Below are positions 15,566-23,811 of a DNA stretch of 40,946 nt, in pieces. Numbering within the stretch: position 1 is the first letter of the stretch; each line of letters opens with the position of its first letter. This DNA is from Bryobacterales bacterium (GTDB lineage Bacteria; Acidobacteriota; Terriglobia; Bryobacterales; Bryobacteraceae). The notes under the pieces are model-generated. The model worked only from the letters and a program-made list of their open reading frames with translations. It did not search any database and was not told the DNA's origin. The stretch is from positions 1-40,946 of the forward strand of contig JAEUQE010000053.1 of assembly GCA_016789785.1 (NCBI GenBank), read 5' to 3'. The translations under genes were made by a program, and so were the position numbers.

Positions 15566-16081
15566 ATGAAGTTAAGCGCGCAGGAAGAGTACGGGCTGCG
15601 GTGCCTGCTCCACATGGCCCGGCTCGAGGAGGGTCAGAGCCTCAGCATTCCGGAGATCAGTCGGGCCGAAGGACTCTCCGTCCCCAATGTTGCCAAGCTC
15701 ATGCGGTTGCTGCGGCTTGGCGGGTTTGTGGAAAGTGTGCGCGGCCAGGCGGGGGGCTATACACTTTCGCGCCCGGCTGGAGAGATCGTCGTTGGCTCCG
15801 TTCTCGATGCGCTTGGCGGACGGTTCTACACGCCAAAGTTCTGCGACCGCCACGCGGGGCTGGAACAAACTTGCACCAGGTCCACCGATTGCTCGGTCCG
15901 CGCCCTCTGGGGCACCGTCCAGGATGTCCTCGATTCGGTACTACGTCGCATCACGCTTCGAGACCTCCTTTGCAATGAGAGAGATATACTCGTAGTCCTG
16001 GAATCGGCAACCGCCCATATTCCTCTTCTCAAAGCCCGTAAGGACGACAATCGCACTCCCGACAAGAACCCAGTCTGCTGA
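15566..16081 (+). CDS. Rrf2-family transcriptional regulator with three candidate Fe-S cysteines
   Basis: A 171-residue Rrf2-family winged-helix regulator. The start MKLSAQEEYGLRCLLHMA and the DNA-reading block SIPEISRAEGLSVPNVAKLMRLLRLGGFVES are typical, as is the wing (RGQAGGYTLSRP). Cysteines C93, C103 and C109 lie where IscR, NsrR and RsrR bind an iron-sulfur cluster, though the first spacing is 9 residues instead of the 5 in IscR. No isc, suf, nitrosative-stress or cysteine genes are adjacent, so the signal is unknown. The ATG at 15566 follows GATAGAAGGT; the frame is open upstream to 15419 but that part is not conserved. A 7-base hairpin (16083-16101) begins right after the stop. Confidence 0.9.
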   Translation: MKLSAQEEYGLRCLLHMARLEEGQSLSIPEISRAEGLSVPNVAKLMRLLRLGGFVESVRGQAGGYTLSRPAGEIVVGSVLDALGGRFYTPKFCDRHAGLEQTCTRSTDCSVRALWGTVQDVLDSVLRRITLRDLLCNERDILVVLESATAHIPLLKARKDDNRTPDKNPVC

Positions 16082-16082
16082 A

Positions 16083-16101
16083 ATCGGCGCTCCCCGCCGA
16101 T
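16083..16101 (+). terminator. Short hairpin after the Rrf2 gene
   Basis: ATCGGCG (16083-16089) and CGCCGAT (16095-16101) pair perfectly across a 5-base loop, immediately after the stop codon. It lacks a T-run (AGATTCC follows), so termination would be weak. Confidence 0.4.
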
Positions 16102-16226
16102 AGATTCCTGGGGACGGCTCAGATATTTCCTATCCGCAATCATGACGCTGCAACCGGAATGCCGTACACTGGGAAGTGACCGATTATCGATGAACTTCTC
16201 TCCCCGGGAAAGTAAAGAGTACAAAC

Positions 16227-17126
16227 TTGAGACTGAAGTTCACCCCCCTTGTGGTTTTGCTCGTTCTGCTTTCGAACGGAGCCTGCAGCCGTAAGCCCAC
16301 ACTCACCATTGGCTCGAAGAGTACGATTGAGCAGGCGATTGTAGCCGAAATCATTGCCCAACATGTGGAGAAGAGATTGGGCCTTCCGGTAGTGCGCAAG
16401 ACCAATCTCGGCGATACGGCTGCCGTTTTCAGCGGGCTGATGGGCGGCGAGATTGACCTGTATCCGGAGTACTCCGGTGCCGCAGCCTCCACGATCCTGA
16501 ATCTCAGTCCCACCGGCAATCCCGGCGTGCTTCGAGAGCGGATTCGAACCGAATCCCGCAATCGCCTCAACGTCGAGTGGATCGCGCCGTTGGGGTTCGA
16601 TGCTGCCTACGCAATCGCCATTCCAGGCTCTTTGGCTCGGGAAAACGGCTTTGAAACGATCGCTGATGTGGAGAACGATCGCAGCCGCACGTGGAGGTTT
16701 GCCGTCACGTTCGAATTTTTCGAGCGGCCGGAATACCTGAAGCTCTTCAACCGGACGTACTCGATTCCGTTTGCGGCAGCGATCCAGGCGATGGAACGGA
16801 ACCAACTGCCTCACTCTTTGTCGGCGGGGGCCGCGGACATGGTTGCCGTGCCACGCACACTGGGCGGCTTCGTCGGCGCGGATGTAAAGTTCCTCACCGA
16901 CACCAAGGGGATGCTCCCGTCCATGGAAGCCGCCATCGCAGTGAAGCGGGAGGCCCTGCAAAGGTTCCCGGGATTGGAGGGCGCGCTCAGAGAACTGACA
17001 GGCCGAATCCGCCCGGAAGCGATCCAGAAGCTGAACCGGTTGGCGGAAGTGGACCAGACTCCGGCCGGCGAACTGGCCCGGCAGTTTCTGGGAAGCGGTG
17101 CGACGAATCTGAGTTCCATGCACTGA
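16227..17126 (+). CDS. OpuC/OsmF-type substrate-binding lipoprotein (glycine betaine/choline family), orphan
   Basis: A 299-residue periplasmic binding protein of the OpuAC/OsmF family (quaternary-amine ABC uptake). The start is a TTG at 16227 with AAAGAG about 8 bases upstream; no ATG fits. A hydrophobic leader ends in SNGAC (C20), an imperfect lipobox with Asn at -3, so it is probably a lipoprotein. Family blocks are TIGSKSTIEQAIVAEIIAQHVE, TNLGDTAAVFSGLMGGEIDLYPEYSG and the C-terminal TDTKGMLPSMEAAIAV. Family proteins cage choline or betaine with aromatic residues, which I did not verify here. No OpuC permease or ATPase lies nearby. It ends only 23 bases before btuF, so it may be the first gene of the cobalamin transport operon or merely share its promoter. 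Confidence 0.82.
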   Translation: MRLKFTPLVVLLVLLSNGACSRKPTLTIGSKSTIEQAIVAEIIAQHVEKRLGLPVVRKTNLGDTAAVFSGLMGGEIDLYPEYSGAAASTILNLSPTGNPGVLRERIRTESRNRLNVEWIAPLGFDAAYAIAIPGSLARENGFETIADVENDRSRTWRFAVTFEFFERPEYLKLFNRTYSIPFAAAIQAMERNQLPHSLSAGAADMVAVPRTLGGFVGADVKFLTDTKGMLPSMEAAIAVKREALQRFPGLEGALRELTGRIRPEAIQKLNRLAEVDQTPAGELARQFLGSGATNLSSMH

Positions 17127-17149
17127 TCGCTTTGCTATCGTAAGGGTGG

Positions 17150-18022
17150 GTGCCCCACTCCATTCCGCTCCACCGTCCGGTCCTGCTCGCCATTCTTGCC
17201 GTTGGGATCGCAGCAGGGCAGCCGGCTCGAATCGTCTCCACCACGCCCAGCATCACGGAAACGCTCTTCGCTCTCGGGCTGGGCAGCCGGGTAGTTGGGG
17301 TCAGCACCTTTTGCCGTTATCCTCCCGAGACCGGGAAGATTCAGAAGATCGGGACGTTCCTCCAGCCGAACGCGGAGGTCATTCTGAGCCTTCGTCCCAG
17401 CCTGGTCATCATCCAGCGTAACCCGATCAGCCTCGGAGACCGGCTCAAGGCGATGGGGTTGCCCGTGGTCGAAGTCAACCCGGCGGAAACGGCGGATGGC
17501 GTGTACAGCTCGATCCGCACAATCGCAAGTGCTTGCGGAGTCCCGGCCAAAGGGGAGAGCCTGATCGCGTCTTTGGCCAACCAATTGCGGCATCTGAGGA
17601 CCAAGGCGGGCTCGCTGAAGCCGGTGAAAGTCGCGTTTGTCGTGGGCCGCACGCCGGGCACGCTGGATGGCATCTTCGTCGCCGCGAAAGACAGCTATCT
17701 CGTGGAACTGCTGACCATCGCGGGCGGACAGAACGTCTTTGCCGATTCGCCAGCCGCATATCCGAAAGTGACGATCGAGGAACTGCTTGCTCGCAGTCCC
17801 GACGTCATCCTCGACATGGGAGACAGCACGCACATCGGCTCCATCACCGAGGAACATCGCAAGTCCGTGGTGCGGCTGTGGCAGCGCTATCCGATGCTGT
17901 CCGCCGTGCGAAATCATCGCGTGCTCCCGGTAGCGGATGATCGATTCGTGGTGCCGGGCCCAAGAGTGGCTGAAGCCGTGCGCGAGTTCGGAAAGATGCT
18001 CCATCCGGAGGCGTCGTGGTAG
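17150..18022 (+). CDS. btuF: Cobalamin-type ABC transporter substrate-binding protein (BtuF-like)
   Basis: A 290-residue periplasmic binding protein of the BtuF/FhuD class. The start is a GTG at 17150 with TAAGGGTGG in front. A signal peptide (PVLLAILAVGIAAGQ) is followed by RIVSTTPSITETLFALGLGSRVVGVSTFCRYP, the usual opening of BtuF. Later come LRPSLVII, GQNVFADSPAAYPKVTIEELLARSPDVILDMG and a final VVPGPRVAEAVREFGKMLHP. Cobalamin or a cobinamide precursor is the likely ligand because the ATPase, permease and four corrinoid-salvage enzymes follow in the same operon. By sequence alone, a ferric-siderophore ligand could not be excluded. Confidence 0.88.
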   Translation: MPHSIPLHRPVLLAILAVGIAAGQPARIVSTTPSITETLFALGLGSRVVGVSTFCRYPPETGKIQKIGTFLQPNAEVILSLRPSLVIIQRNPISLGDRLKAMGLPVVEVNPAETADGVYSSIRTIASACGVPAKGESLIASLANQLRHLRTKAGSLKPVKVAFVVGRTPGTLDGIFVAAKDSYLVELLTIAGGQNVFADSPAAYPKVTIEELLARSPDVILDMGDSTHIGSITEEHRKSVVRLWQRYPMLSAVRNHRVLPVADDRFVVPGPRVAEAVREFGKMLHPEASW

Positions 18023-18029
18023 AGCCGGG

Positions 18030-18818
18030 ATGCCAAGAGGGCCGTGCACGGTGAGCCCGATCTACAAGCTGCAGGGCGCGGGTTTCGCCTACCAGGGCAG
18101 AACGGTACTCAGCGGGGTGTCCATGCCCCTGGAGTCCGGCCAACTGGTGGCGATCGCCGGGCCGAACGGCGCTGGCAAGTCGACACTGCTGGGCATCTGC
18201 GCGGGGATCCGCGGGGCGTACCTCGGCGAATGCTTGTATCGCGGCAAACAGGTGCGCGAGTGGAACCGGCGCCAGTTTGCCCGCGAAGTCGCATTCGTGC
18301 CGCAGAACCTCGCCGTCGAGTTTCCGTTCACCGCCGAGCAGGTGGTCATGATGGGACGCGCGCCTTATGGCGATGGACTGTTCGAATCGGATGAAGACCT
18401 GGCAGCGGCGCGCAAGGCGATGGAGTTGACGGACAGCCTCGAATTCGCCCCTCGCGATTTCCGGTCCTTGAGTGGAGGCGAACGGCAACGAGTGGTGCTC
18501 GCCGCCGCGATCGCCCAATTTCCGAAAGTGCTCCTGCTCGATGAGCCAACCACATTCCTTGATCTGAAGCATCAGATCGCGATCTACGATCTGCTCCGGC
18601 AACTTGCCACGCAAGGCTTGCTTGTCGTGACAGTGACGCATGATCTGAATCTCGCGCTCTCGTATGCGGATCAGGTCCTGTTGCTGGAGGTGGGGCGCAT
18701 GCGTGCGTTCGGCCCGGTACGTGACGTGTTGACCGCACAAACGGTTCACGAAGTCTTCGGCGTGACGGCGTCCATCCACGCCCGGGAAGACGGCCGCGGA
18801 TGGGTGATGTATGGCTGA
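18030..18818 (+). CDS. btuD: Cobalamin-type ABC transporter ATP-binding protein (BtuD-like)
   Basis: A 262-residue ABC ATPase that powers corrinoid import. Visible motifs are Walker A GPNGAGKST, the Q-loop region AFVPQN, signature LSGGERQRV, Walker B VLLLDEPT and the H-loop VTHD. The ATG at 18030 lies 8 bases after the btuF stop; a GTG at 18051 is an alternative start and would remove seven non-conserved residues. The order btuF-btuD-btuC and the overlap with the permease gene (8 bases) support one transport complex acting at the inner membrane. Confidence 0.92.
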   Translation: MPRGPCTVSPIYKLQGAGFAYQGRTVLSGVSMPLESGQLVAIAGPNGAGKSTLLGICAGIRGAYLGECLYRGKQVREWNRRQFAREVAFVPQNLAVEFPFTAEQVVMMGRAPYGDGLFESDEDLAAARKAMELTDSLEFAPRDFRSLSGGERQRVVLAAAIAQFPKVLLLDEPTTFLDLKHQIAIYDLLRQLATQGLLVVTVTHDLNLALSYADQVLLLEVGRMRAFGPVRDVLTAQTVHEVFGVTASIHAREDGRGWVMYG

Positions 18819-19812
18819 GAGTTCCCGCCGGCGGTTCGCAATCGTCGTGACCGTGCTTGGTTGCGCATGCGTGCTGGTGCTGGCCATTGCCCCATGGATC
18901 GGATCCACAAAGATCGATTCGACCCGGGTCTTCGCGGGGCTGCAACCCGACGCCGCCATCTTCTTCCAGGCAAGGCTCCCGCGCGTGTTTCTTGCCGCGC
19001 TGGCTGGCGCGGCCCTCTCCATGGCGGGCGTATTGTTTCAGGCGTTGTTGCGCGATTCGCTCGCCGACCCCTACACGCTCGGTATCGCGAGCGGCGCATC
19101 GTTGGGTGCGGTCCTCGCCATCGTACTCGGGTGGCGCGAAATTGGGGGGCTTCCGGCGATCTGGCTTGCGGCCTTGGCGGGCGCGGCAGGAGCGCTGTTT
19201 CTAGTGATCAGCCTGGCGTCCAGCGGCCGCAAGATCTCGTCCTTCTCGCTATTGCTCTCCGGTGTGACCGTCAACGCGATGGCAGTCGCCATGATCCTGT
19301 TGCTGCAGAGCCTGGCCACCTTCACGCAGTCGTTCGCGATCAGCCGCTGGTTGATGGGACAAGTGGACATTGTGGATGGGAGTAGTCTGTTCGCACTGCT
19401 CACGATCGTTGGAGCACTGCTCGCCTTTCTGCTGGTGACGGCGCGGCAATGGAATCTCATGGCAGCCGGTGAGGATTGGGCCGCCGCGCGCGGAGTCTCC
19501 ACGTCCCGCCTGATGTGGCTGGGGTTTCTGGCGGGCGCACTCCTCACCGGGTCCATCACTGTGATTACCGGACCGATCGGCTTCGTCGGCCTGATCGTGC
19601 CGCATGCCCTGCGTTTGCGGTTGGGCGCCGACCACCGCCTCTTGTTTCCCGCGGCATTCTTTGGAGGCGCTGCGTTCCTCGCGATCTGCGATACGGCCGC
19701 GAGATCGATCCTACCCCCCGCGGACATCCCGGTCGGCGTGGTCACCTCGCTGCTCGGCGGGCCGTTCTTCTTGTGGCTGCTGCGCCGTAGGCAGAAGAGG
19801 TACTTCCTATGA
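18811..19812 (+). CDS. btuC: Cobalamin-type ABC transporter permease (BtuC/FecCD family)
   Basis: A 333-residue integral membrane protein of the BtuC/FecCD family with the usual series of eight to ten hydrophobic helices. Family marks are ARLPRVFLAALAGAALSMAGVLFQALLRDSLADPYTLGIASGASLGA near the N-terminus, ISRWLMGQ in the middle, and VITGPIGFVGLIVPH with DIPVGVVTSLLGGPFFLWLL near the C-terminus. It forms the channel as a dimer with two BtuD subunits. Its start overlaps the btuD end by 8 bases, and its stop overlaps the cobU start (ATGA), so translation is coupled from one gene to the next. Confidence 0.93.
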   Translation: MAESSRRRFAIVVTVLGCACVLVLAIAPWIGSTKIDSTRVFAGLQPDAAIFFQARLPRVFLAALAGAALSMAGVLFQALLRDSLADPYTLGIASGASLGAVLAIVLGWREIGGLPAIWLAALAGAAGALFLVISLASSGRKISSFSLLLSGVTVNAMAVAMILLLQSLATFTQSFAISRWLMGQVDIVDGSSLFALLTIVGALLAFLLVTARQWNLMAAGEDWAAARGVSTSRLMWLGFLAGALLTGSITVITGPIGFVGLIVPHALRLRLGADHRLLFPAAFFGGAAFLAICDTAARSILPPADIPVGVVTSLLGGPFFLWLLRRRQKRYFL

Positions 19813-20315
19813 TTCTCGTCGGTGGCGGCAGCCGGAGCGGAAAAACGCGATTCGCGCTGGATCAGGCGATGCGATGCGGGGCGCGTCTTGCGTATATCGC
19901 CACGGCGGAGATCTACGACGAGGAGATGCGGGCTCGCGCGGAAGCTCATCGCGCCGAGCGCGCGGACCGTTTCGAGACGATCGAAGAGCCTCGTGATGTG
20001 GCTGGCGTGATCGCCCGGCGTGGCAGCGATTTTGACGCAATCGTGGTGGATTGCCTCACGCTGTGGGCGAGCAATCTCATGCTCGGAGGCATGGACGATC
20101 TGCGGCCGGCAGCAACGGCGTTGGCGAACGTCGCATCGGCGTCGCCGGCGGAAGTGGTGCTCATCACCAATGAAGTCGGCTGCGGCATTGTGCCCGAAAA
20201 CGAACTGGCGCGGCGTTTTCGCGATCAGGCGGGATGGATCAACCAGATAATCGGGGAACAGTCCCGCGAGGTGTGGTGGATCGTGTTCGGGTGTGGCCTG
20301 AAGGTGAAGGGATGA
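19809..20315 (+). CDS. cobU: Adenosylcobinamide kinase / adenosylcobinamide-phosphate guanylyltransferase CobU
   Basis: A 168-residue bifunctional enzyme that phosphorylates adenosylcobinamide and adds GMP to give adenosylcobinamide-GDP, the activated corrinoid for loop assembly. The nucleotide-binding loop GGGSRSGKT covers residues 5-13. AYIATAEIYDEEMRARAEAHRAER contains the His and acidic residues used for the guanylyl intermediate, and VVDCLTLWASN and ITNEVGCGIVPEN are strongly conserved. Length fits the family (about 170-180). The start overlaps the btuC stop by 4 bases (ATGA), and the stop overlaps cobS the same way. Confidence 0.95.
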   Translation: MILVGGGSRSGKTRFALDQAMRCGARLAYIATAEIYDEEMRARAEAHRAERADRFETIEEPRDVAGVIARRGSDFDAIVVDCLTLWASNLMLGGMDDLRPAATALANVASASPAEVVLITNEVGCGIVPENELARRFRDQAGWINQIIGEQSREVWWIVFGCGLKVKG

Positions 20316-21037
20316 GCAGGCTGATTGGCGCGGTGCAGTTTCTCACCATCCTGCCAGTGCGAGGCAAAGGCGCGCCGCCGGGCGAGTGCGCACTGTTCTT
20401 CCCGCTGATCGGAGTGGCCGTCGCTGCCGCGGGCTCCCGGCTGTTTCTCTTCTTCGACTACTTTCTTGGCGGCGCAATGGCCGCGCTGCTGGTAGTGGCC
20501 TTCTGGAGTTGGATCGGCGGCGGCTTGCATGAAGATGGCGTTGCCGACGTCGCCGACGCATTCCGCGGACACCGCAGCCCGTCGAAGATCGTGGCGATCC
20601 TGAAGGACAGCCGCATTGGCGCTTATGGCGCGCTCGCGCTGATTTTCCTTGTTGCGATCCGCTGGCAGGCGATGCAGCGGATGCCGGCCGATCCGATCCG
20701 CGAACTGGCGGCGTGCTTCGCGCTGTCGCGGGCAGCGATGGTCACCATGGGATGGATCACACGACCTGTGGGTGATGGGCTGGCGGCGATGTTCGCATCG
20801 GGACTCACCAGCACCGGTGCGCTGATCGCCATTGGCACAGGCGTGGCATTCGCATGGCTCGCCGGACCGCAGCTAGGGGTGTTTCTGATCGCTTTGGCCG
20901 CGCTCGTCACATGGATGCTGCGGGAGTGGTTCGAAGCGCGGCTTGGCGGAGTGAACGGGGATTGTCTCGGCGCGACCTGTCTGATTGTAGAAACCGTATT
21001 GATGGGAGTGGCTTCATGCCGGAATTGCTTCTGGTAA
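20312..21037 (+). CDS. cobS: Adenosylcobinamide-GDP ribazoletransferase (cobalamin synthase) CobS
   Basis: A 241-residue polytopic membrane enzyme that joins adenosylcobinamide-GDP to alpha-ribazole (or its phosphate), the last joining step of cobalamin synthesis. Motifs include AVQFLTILPV at the N-terminus, the metal-binding GGLHEDGVADVADAF and the C-terminal GGVNGDCLGATC. The ATG at 20312 overlaps the cobU stop (ATGA) and gives the family N-terminus; an upstream open frame (to 20234) lies inside cobU. Its end overlaps cobC by 22 bases. Confidence 0.94.
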   Translation: MSRLIGAVQFLTILPVRGKGAPPGECALFFPLIGVAVAAAGSRLFLFFDYFLGGAMAALLVVAFWSWIGGGLHEDGVADVADAFRGHRSPSKIVAILKDSRIGAYGALALIFLVAIRWQAMQRMPADPIRELAACFALSRAAMVTMGWITRPVGDGLAAMFASGLTSTGALIAIGTGVAFAWLAGPQLGVFLIALAALVTWMLREWFEARLGGVNGDCLGATCLIVETVLMGVASCRNCFW

Positions 21038-21534
21038 GGCACGCGGAGCCTGAACGAAAGGGCGTGCTGCTGGGACGTTTGGACCCTGCGCTCAGTGAGG
21101 CCGGCCATCGGGTGGCGGCTCAGTGCATGCCCGGGTTGTGCGGCGCGATCGCATACGTCAGCCCACTGCGGCGAGCGCAACAAACAGCGTCGTACTTGCC
21201 CGCTGAGATCGAACGCGTCACCGTTCCCGACCTCGCCGAACTGGATCTCGGCGATTGGGAGGGGCTGCTCTGGGAGGACGTCGAGTTGCAGTGGCCCGAT
21301 CTGGCAAGGCGCAAGCTGGAACGCTGGTTCGATGTTCCCGCTCCGGGCGGCGAGGGATGGAAAGAGATCTCCGCACGCGCGAGGAGGGTATTGGAGATCC
21401 TGAAGAGCGGTCCGCGTCCGGCGATCGTTGTCGCGCACCTGGGCATCAACTCGGTGCTGCGGCATTGCCTGACGGGATGTGATCCGCAGTCGCATTCTCA
21501 GCAGTATTGCGAAGTGTTGGAGTTGGCACTCTGA
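21016..21534 (+). CDS. cobC: Alpha-ribazole phosphatase-like histidine phosphatase CobC
   Basis: A 172-residue histidine-phosphatase-fold protein. The catalytic motif is LVRHAEPE (RHA in place of RHG, which occurs in this branch), with the second catalytic His in VVAHLGINSVLRH, and SPLRRAQQTA and LDLGDWEGL in between. In cobalamin assembly it removes the phosphate from alpha-ribazole 5'-phosphate or adenosylcobalamin 5'-phosphate. The assignment to cobC rather than a general phosphoglycerate-mutase-like phosphatase comes from its position between cobS and cobT. Its ATG lies 22 bases inside cobS. Confidence 0.88.
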   Translation: MPELLLVRHAEPERKGVLLGRLDPALSEAGHRVAAQCMPGLCGAIAYVSPLRRAQQTASYLPAEIERVTVPDLAELDLGDWEGLLWEDVELQWPDLARRKLERWFDVPAPGGEGWKEISARARRVLEILKSGPRPAIVVAHLGINSVLRHCLTGCDPQSHSQQYCEVLELAL

Positions 21535-21547
21535 GGAGGAGATAACT

Positions 21548-22546
21548 GTGGTGATCACGGATGTGGTGCGGCGGCGGTTGGATTCGCTCACGAAGCCGCC
21601 AGGAAGCCTGGGACGGCTGGAAAGCCTGCTGATCCGCTACGCCGAAGTTCGCAACGCCGAGCCGCCGCCAAGCCCTCGCATGCTGGCGGTGATCTGCTGC
21701 GGCGACCACGGCGTCACAGCCGAAGGGGTCAGCGCGTGGCCAAGCGAAGTCACGCGCGAGATGATGCGCAACTTCGTCCGGGGCGGAGCCGCGATCAGCG
21801 TGCTGTGCCGCAACCTCGCGATCGATACCTGGGTGGTCGACGCAGGAGCAAAGGGCGAACCCGTCGAAGGAGTGCGCGACTGCCGCGTCGCGGCGGGAAC
21901 ACAGAACATGGCCATCGCACCGGCCATGTCCGTGGATGACGCGCGGACAGCTCTTGCTCATGGAAGGAAGCTGGCGGAAGAGGCGTCGGCGGCTGGCTAC
22001 GACTTTCTGCTCACGGGCGACATGGGCATCGGCAACACAACATCGGCGACGGCCCTGTTATGTGCATATGCAGACATTGCGCCGCAGGATGTCACCGGGC
22101 CTGGCGCCGGGCTCGACGCGGCTGGAGTGTCGCGAAAGGCACAGGTGATTTCCAGGGCGCTCACACTGCATTCCTCGCGTGACCCGCTTGAGATCGCGGC
22201 GAATCTCGGCGGCTTCGAGATCGTGATGCTGGCGGGGCTGCTGATGGGCGCCGCGCAGCGGAGGCTGCCCGTGCTGTTCGACGGCTTCATCACCTGCTCC
22301 GCCGCGTTGATCGCACAAGCGCTCGAACCTTCGTCGATGAGCGCCGCGTTCTTTTCGCACCGGTCCGCCGAACCGGGGCATCGTGCAATGCTTGCGAAGC
22401 TCGGCGCCACGCCTGTATTGGATCTCGAAATGCGCCTCGGCGAGGGCACTGGAGCGGCTCTCGCCGCATCGCTGTTCCAGTCCGCATGCAAGCTTTATCA
22501 CGAGATGGCGACCTTCGAGCAGGCGGCAGTGCAGGGAAAGCTGTAG
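21548..22546 (+). CDS. cobT: Nicotinate-nucleotide--dimethylbenzimidazole phosphoribosyltransferase CobT
   Basis: A 332-residue enzyme that attaches a lower-ligand base such as dimethylbenzimidazole to ribose phosphate, giving alpha-ribazole phosphate. Family blocks are LDSLTKPPGSLGRLE, CCGDHGVTAEGVSAWPSEVT, GTQNMAIAPAMS, TGDMGIGNTTSATALL, FDGFITCSAALIA and HRSAEPGH. The final LGEGTGAALA carries the catalytic glutamate. The start is a GTG at 21548 with GAGGAGGAG 8 bases ahead; no ATG fits. It is the last gene of the salvage operon. No bluB (dimethylbenzimidazole synthesis) gene is present in the window. Confidence 0.95.
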   Translation: MVITDVVRRRLDSLTKPPGSLGRLESLLIRYAEVRNAEPPPSPRMLAVICCGDHGVTAEGVSAWPSEVTREMMRNFVRGGAAISVLCRNLAIDTWVVDAGAKGEPVEGVRDCRVAAGTQNMAIAPAMSVDDARTALAHGRKLAEEASAAGYDFLLTGDMGIGNTTSATALLCAYADIAPQDVTGPGAGLDAAGVSRKAQVISRALTLHSSRDPLEIAANLGGFEIVMLAGLLMGAAQRRLPVLFDGFITCSAALIAQALEPSSMSAAFFSHRSAEPGHRAMLAKLGATPVLDLEMRLGEGTGAALAASLFQSACKLYHEMATFEQAAVQGKL

Positions 22547-22568
22547 AATCTACCCTATGAGAGGATGC

Positions 22569-23792
22569 ATGATCTCCCGCCGTATGATGCTTGCTTCGGC
22601 GATGGCCGCGCCCGCCCTGCTGCGCGCGAACTTCACCAAGAAGCCCTTCCGCTATTCCGATATTGAGGCCAAGATCGCCCGCCGCGATTTCAGCGGCATC
22701 ACCAAAGACGACCTCCCCACCCCCTGCATGGTGGTCGACAAAGCGCTGTTCGATCAGAACGTGAAGCGCATGTCGGATCACTGCAAGTCGACGGGAATTG
22801 ATCTACGAGCCCACTGCAAGATTCACAAGTCGACCGATATCGCGAAGCGGCAAGTCGCGCTGGGCAGCCTTGGGATCTGCTGCGCAACCATCGCCGAAAG
22901 CGAACTGATGAGCGGCGCGGGCATCAAGAACGTGCTCTACACGGTGCAGCCCGCGGGCAAGAACAAGATCTGGCGGGCCGCCACACTGGCAGCGAAGGAC
23001 CCGACGTTTATGGTGGTGGCCGACGATCCCATGACGGTGGATCTGGTGGACGAGGCCGCCGCGACATTGAAGATCAAGATGACGATGCTGGTGGATCTCT
23101 ACTCGGGGCTGACGCGTGCGGGCCATGCCACGGGCGCACCGGGCATGGAACTCGCAAAGAGGATCGATTCGAAGAAGAACCTCAAGTTCGGCGGCGTGAT
23201 GGGCTATTCGGGCTATGCGTCGCACACAAAAGGCTTCGAAGAGCGGCGGCAGAAGTCAGTCACCGACGTGGGGCCTGTCGTCGAGACCGCGAACCTGTGC
23301 AAGAAGGCCGGCTTGAATGTACAGCTCATCACCGGCGGCTCGACAGGCACTTACAACATCGACAAAGCGATCGGCTTGACGGAGTTGCAAGCGGGGTCGT
23401 ATGTGTTCATGGACACCGCCTACATGCACATCGGCAAGAAGTCCGGTGACAAGCGTTACGACGATTTCCAGACTTCGCTTACCGTGTTGACCACCGTGGT
23501 CAGCAAGAACCATCCGAATCAGGTCACCATTGATGCGGGCAACAAAGCGATGTTGAAGCCAACCGATCAGGTGAAGGACCGCCCGGATGTCGTGGTCGAG
23601 AATCAAGGCGCGGAGTACGGGATCTTGAAGTGGAAAGACGGCGAGGAGTTGAAGCTCGGCCAGAAGCTCGAGTTGTACTGCACCAATCTCGACACGAGCA
23701 CCAACGTCTACGACCGCTACTATGTGTTCGAAGGCGATCGCATGGTGGACGTGTGGCCGATCATGGGCCGCGGCGGCGCCGTGCAGCGATAA
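22569..23792 (+). CDS. D-threonine aldolase / D-serine dehydratase-like PLP protein with Tat-type signal
   Basis: A 407-residue fold-type III PLP protein (alanine racemase N-terminal domain, DSD1-like C-terminal domain). The start at 22569 follows GAGAGGATGC and gives MISRRMMLASAMAAP, a twin-arginine-like signal, so a folded cofactor-loaded enzyme is probably exported. The PLP lysine lies in LRAHCKIHKS. Other blocks are DLYSGLTRAG, GYSGYASH and LITGGSTGTYN, and the protein ends in WPIMGRGGAVQR. In characterised D-serine dehydratases the C-terminal domain binds zinc through His in EEHG and an H-x-C pair. Here these regions read GAEYGIL and LYCTNLDTS, so the zinc site may be lost. An alternative start is the ATG at 22557. 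It lies 22 bases after cobT with no obvious link to cobalamin. Confidence 0.82.
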   Translation: MISRRMMLASAMAAPALLRANFTKKPFRYSDIEAKIARRDFSGITKDDLPTPCMVVDKALFDQNVKRMSDHCKSTGIDLRAHCKIHKSTDIAKRQVALGSLGICCATIAESELMSGAGIKNVLYTVQPAGKNKIWRAATLAAKDPTFMVVADDPMTVDLVDEAAATLKIKMTMLVDLYSGLTRAGHATGAPGMELAKRIDSKKNLKFGGVMGYSGYASHTKGFEERRQKSVTDVGPVVETANLCKKAGLNVQLITGGSTGTYNIDKAIGLTELQAGSYVFMDTAYMHIGKKSGDKRYDDFQTSLTVLTTVVSKNHPNQVTIDAGNKAMLKPTDQVKDRPDVVVENQGAEYGILKWKDGEELKLGQKLELYCTNLDTSTNVYDRYYVFEGDRMVDVWPIMGRGGAVQR

Positions 23793-23811
23793 TCCGCGCC
23801 TTTTAATGCGC

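Noticed and set aside
16082..16226. Possible cobalamin riboswitch upstream of the transport operon
   Set aside because: I looked for the B12 box and conserved core and found neither; the space is also too short for the full element.
17844..19022. Minus-strand open frame of about 390 codons opposite btuF, btuD and btuC
   Set aside because: It is a shadow of three well-supported genes; its composition is arginine-rich and no ribosome site or motif is present.
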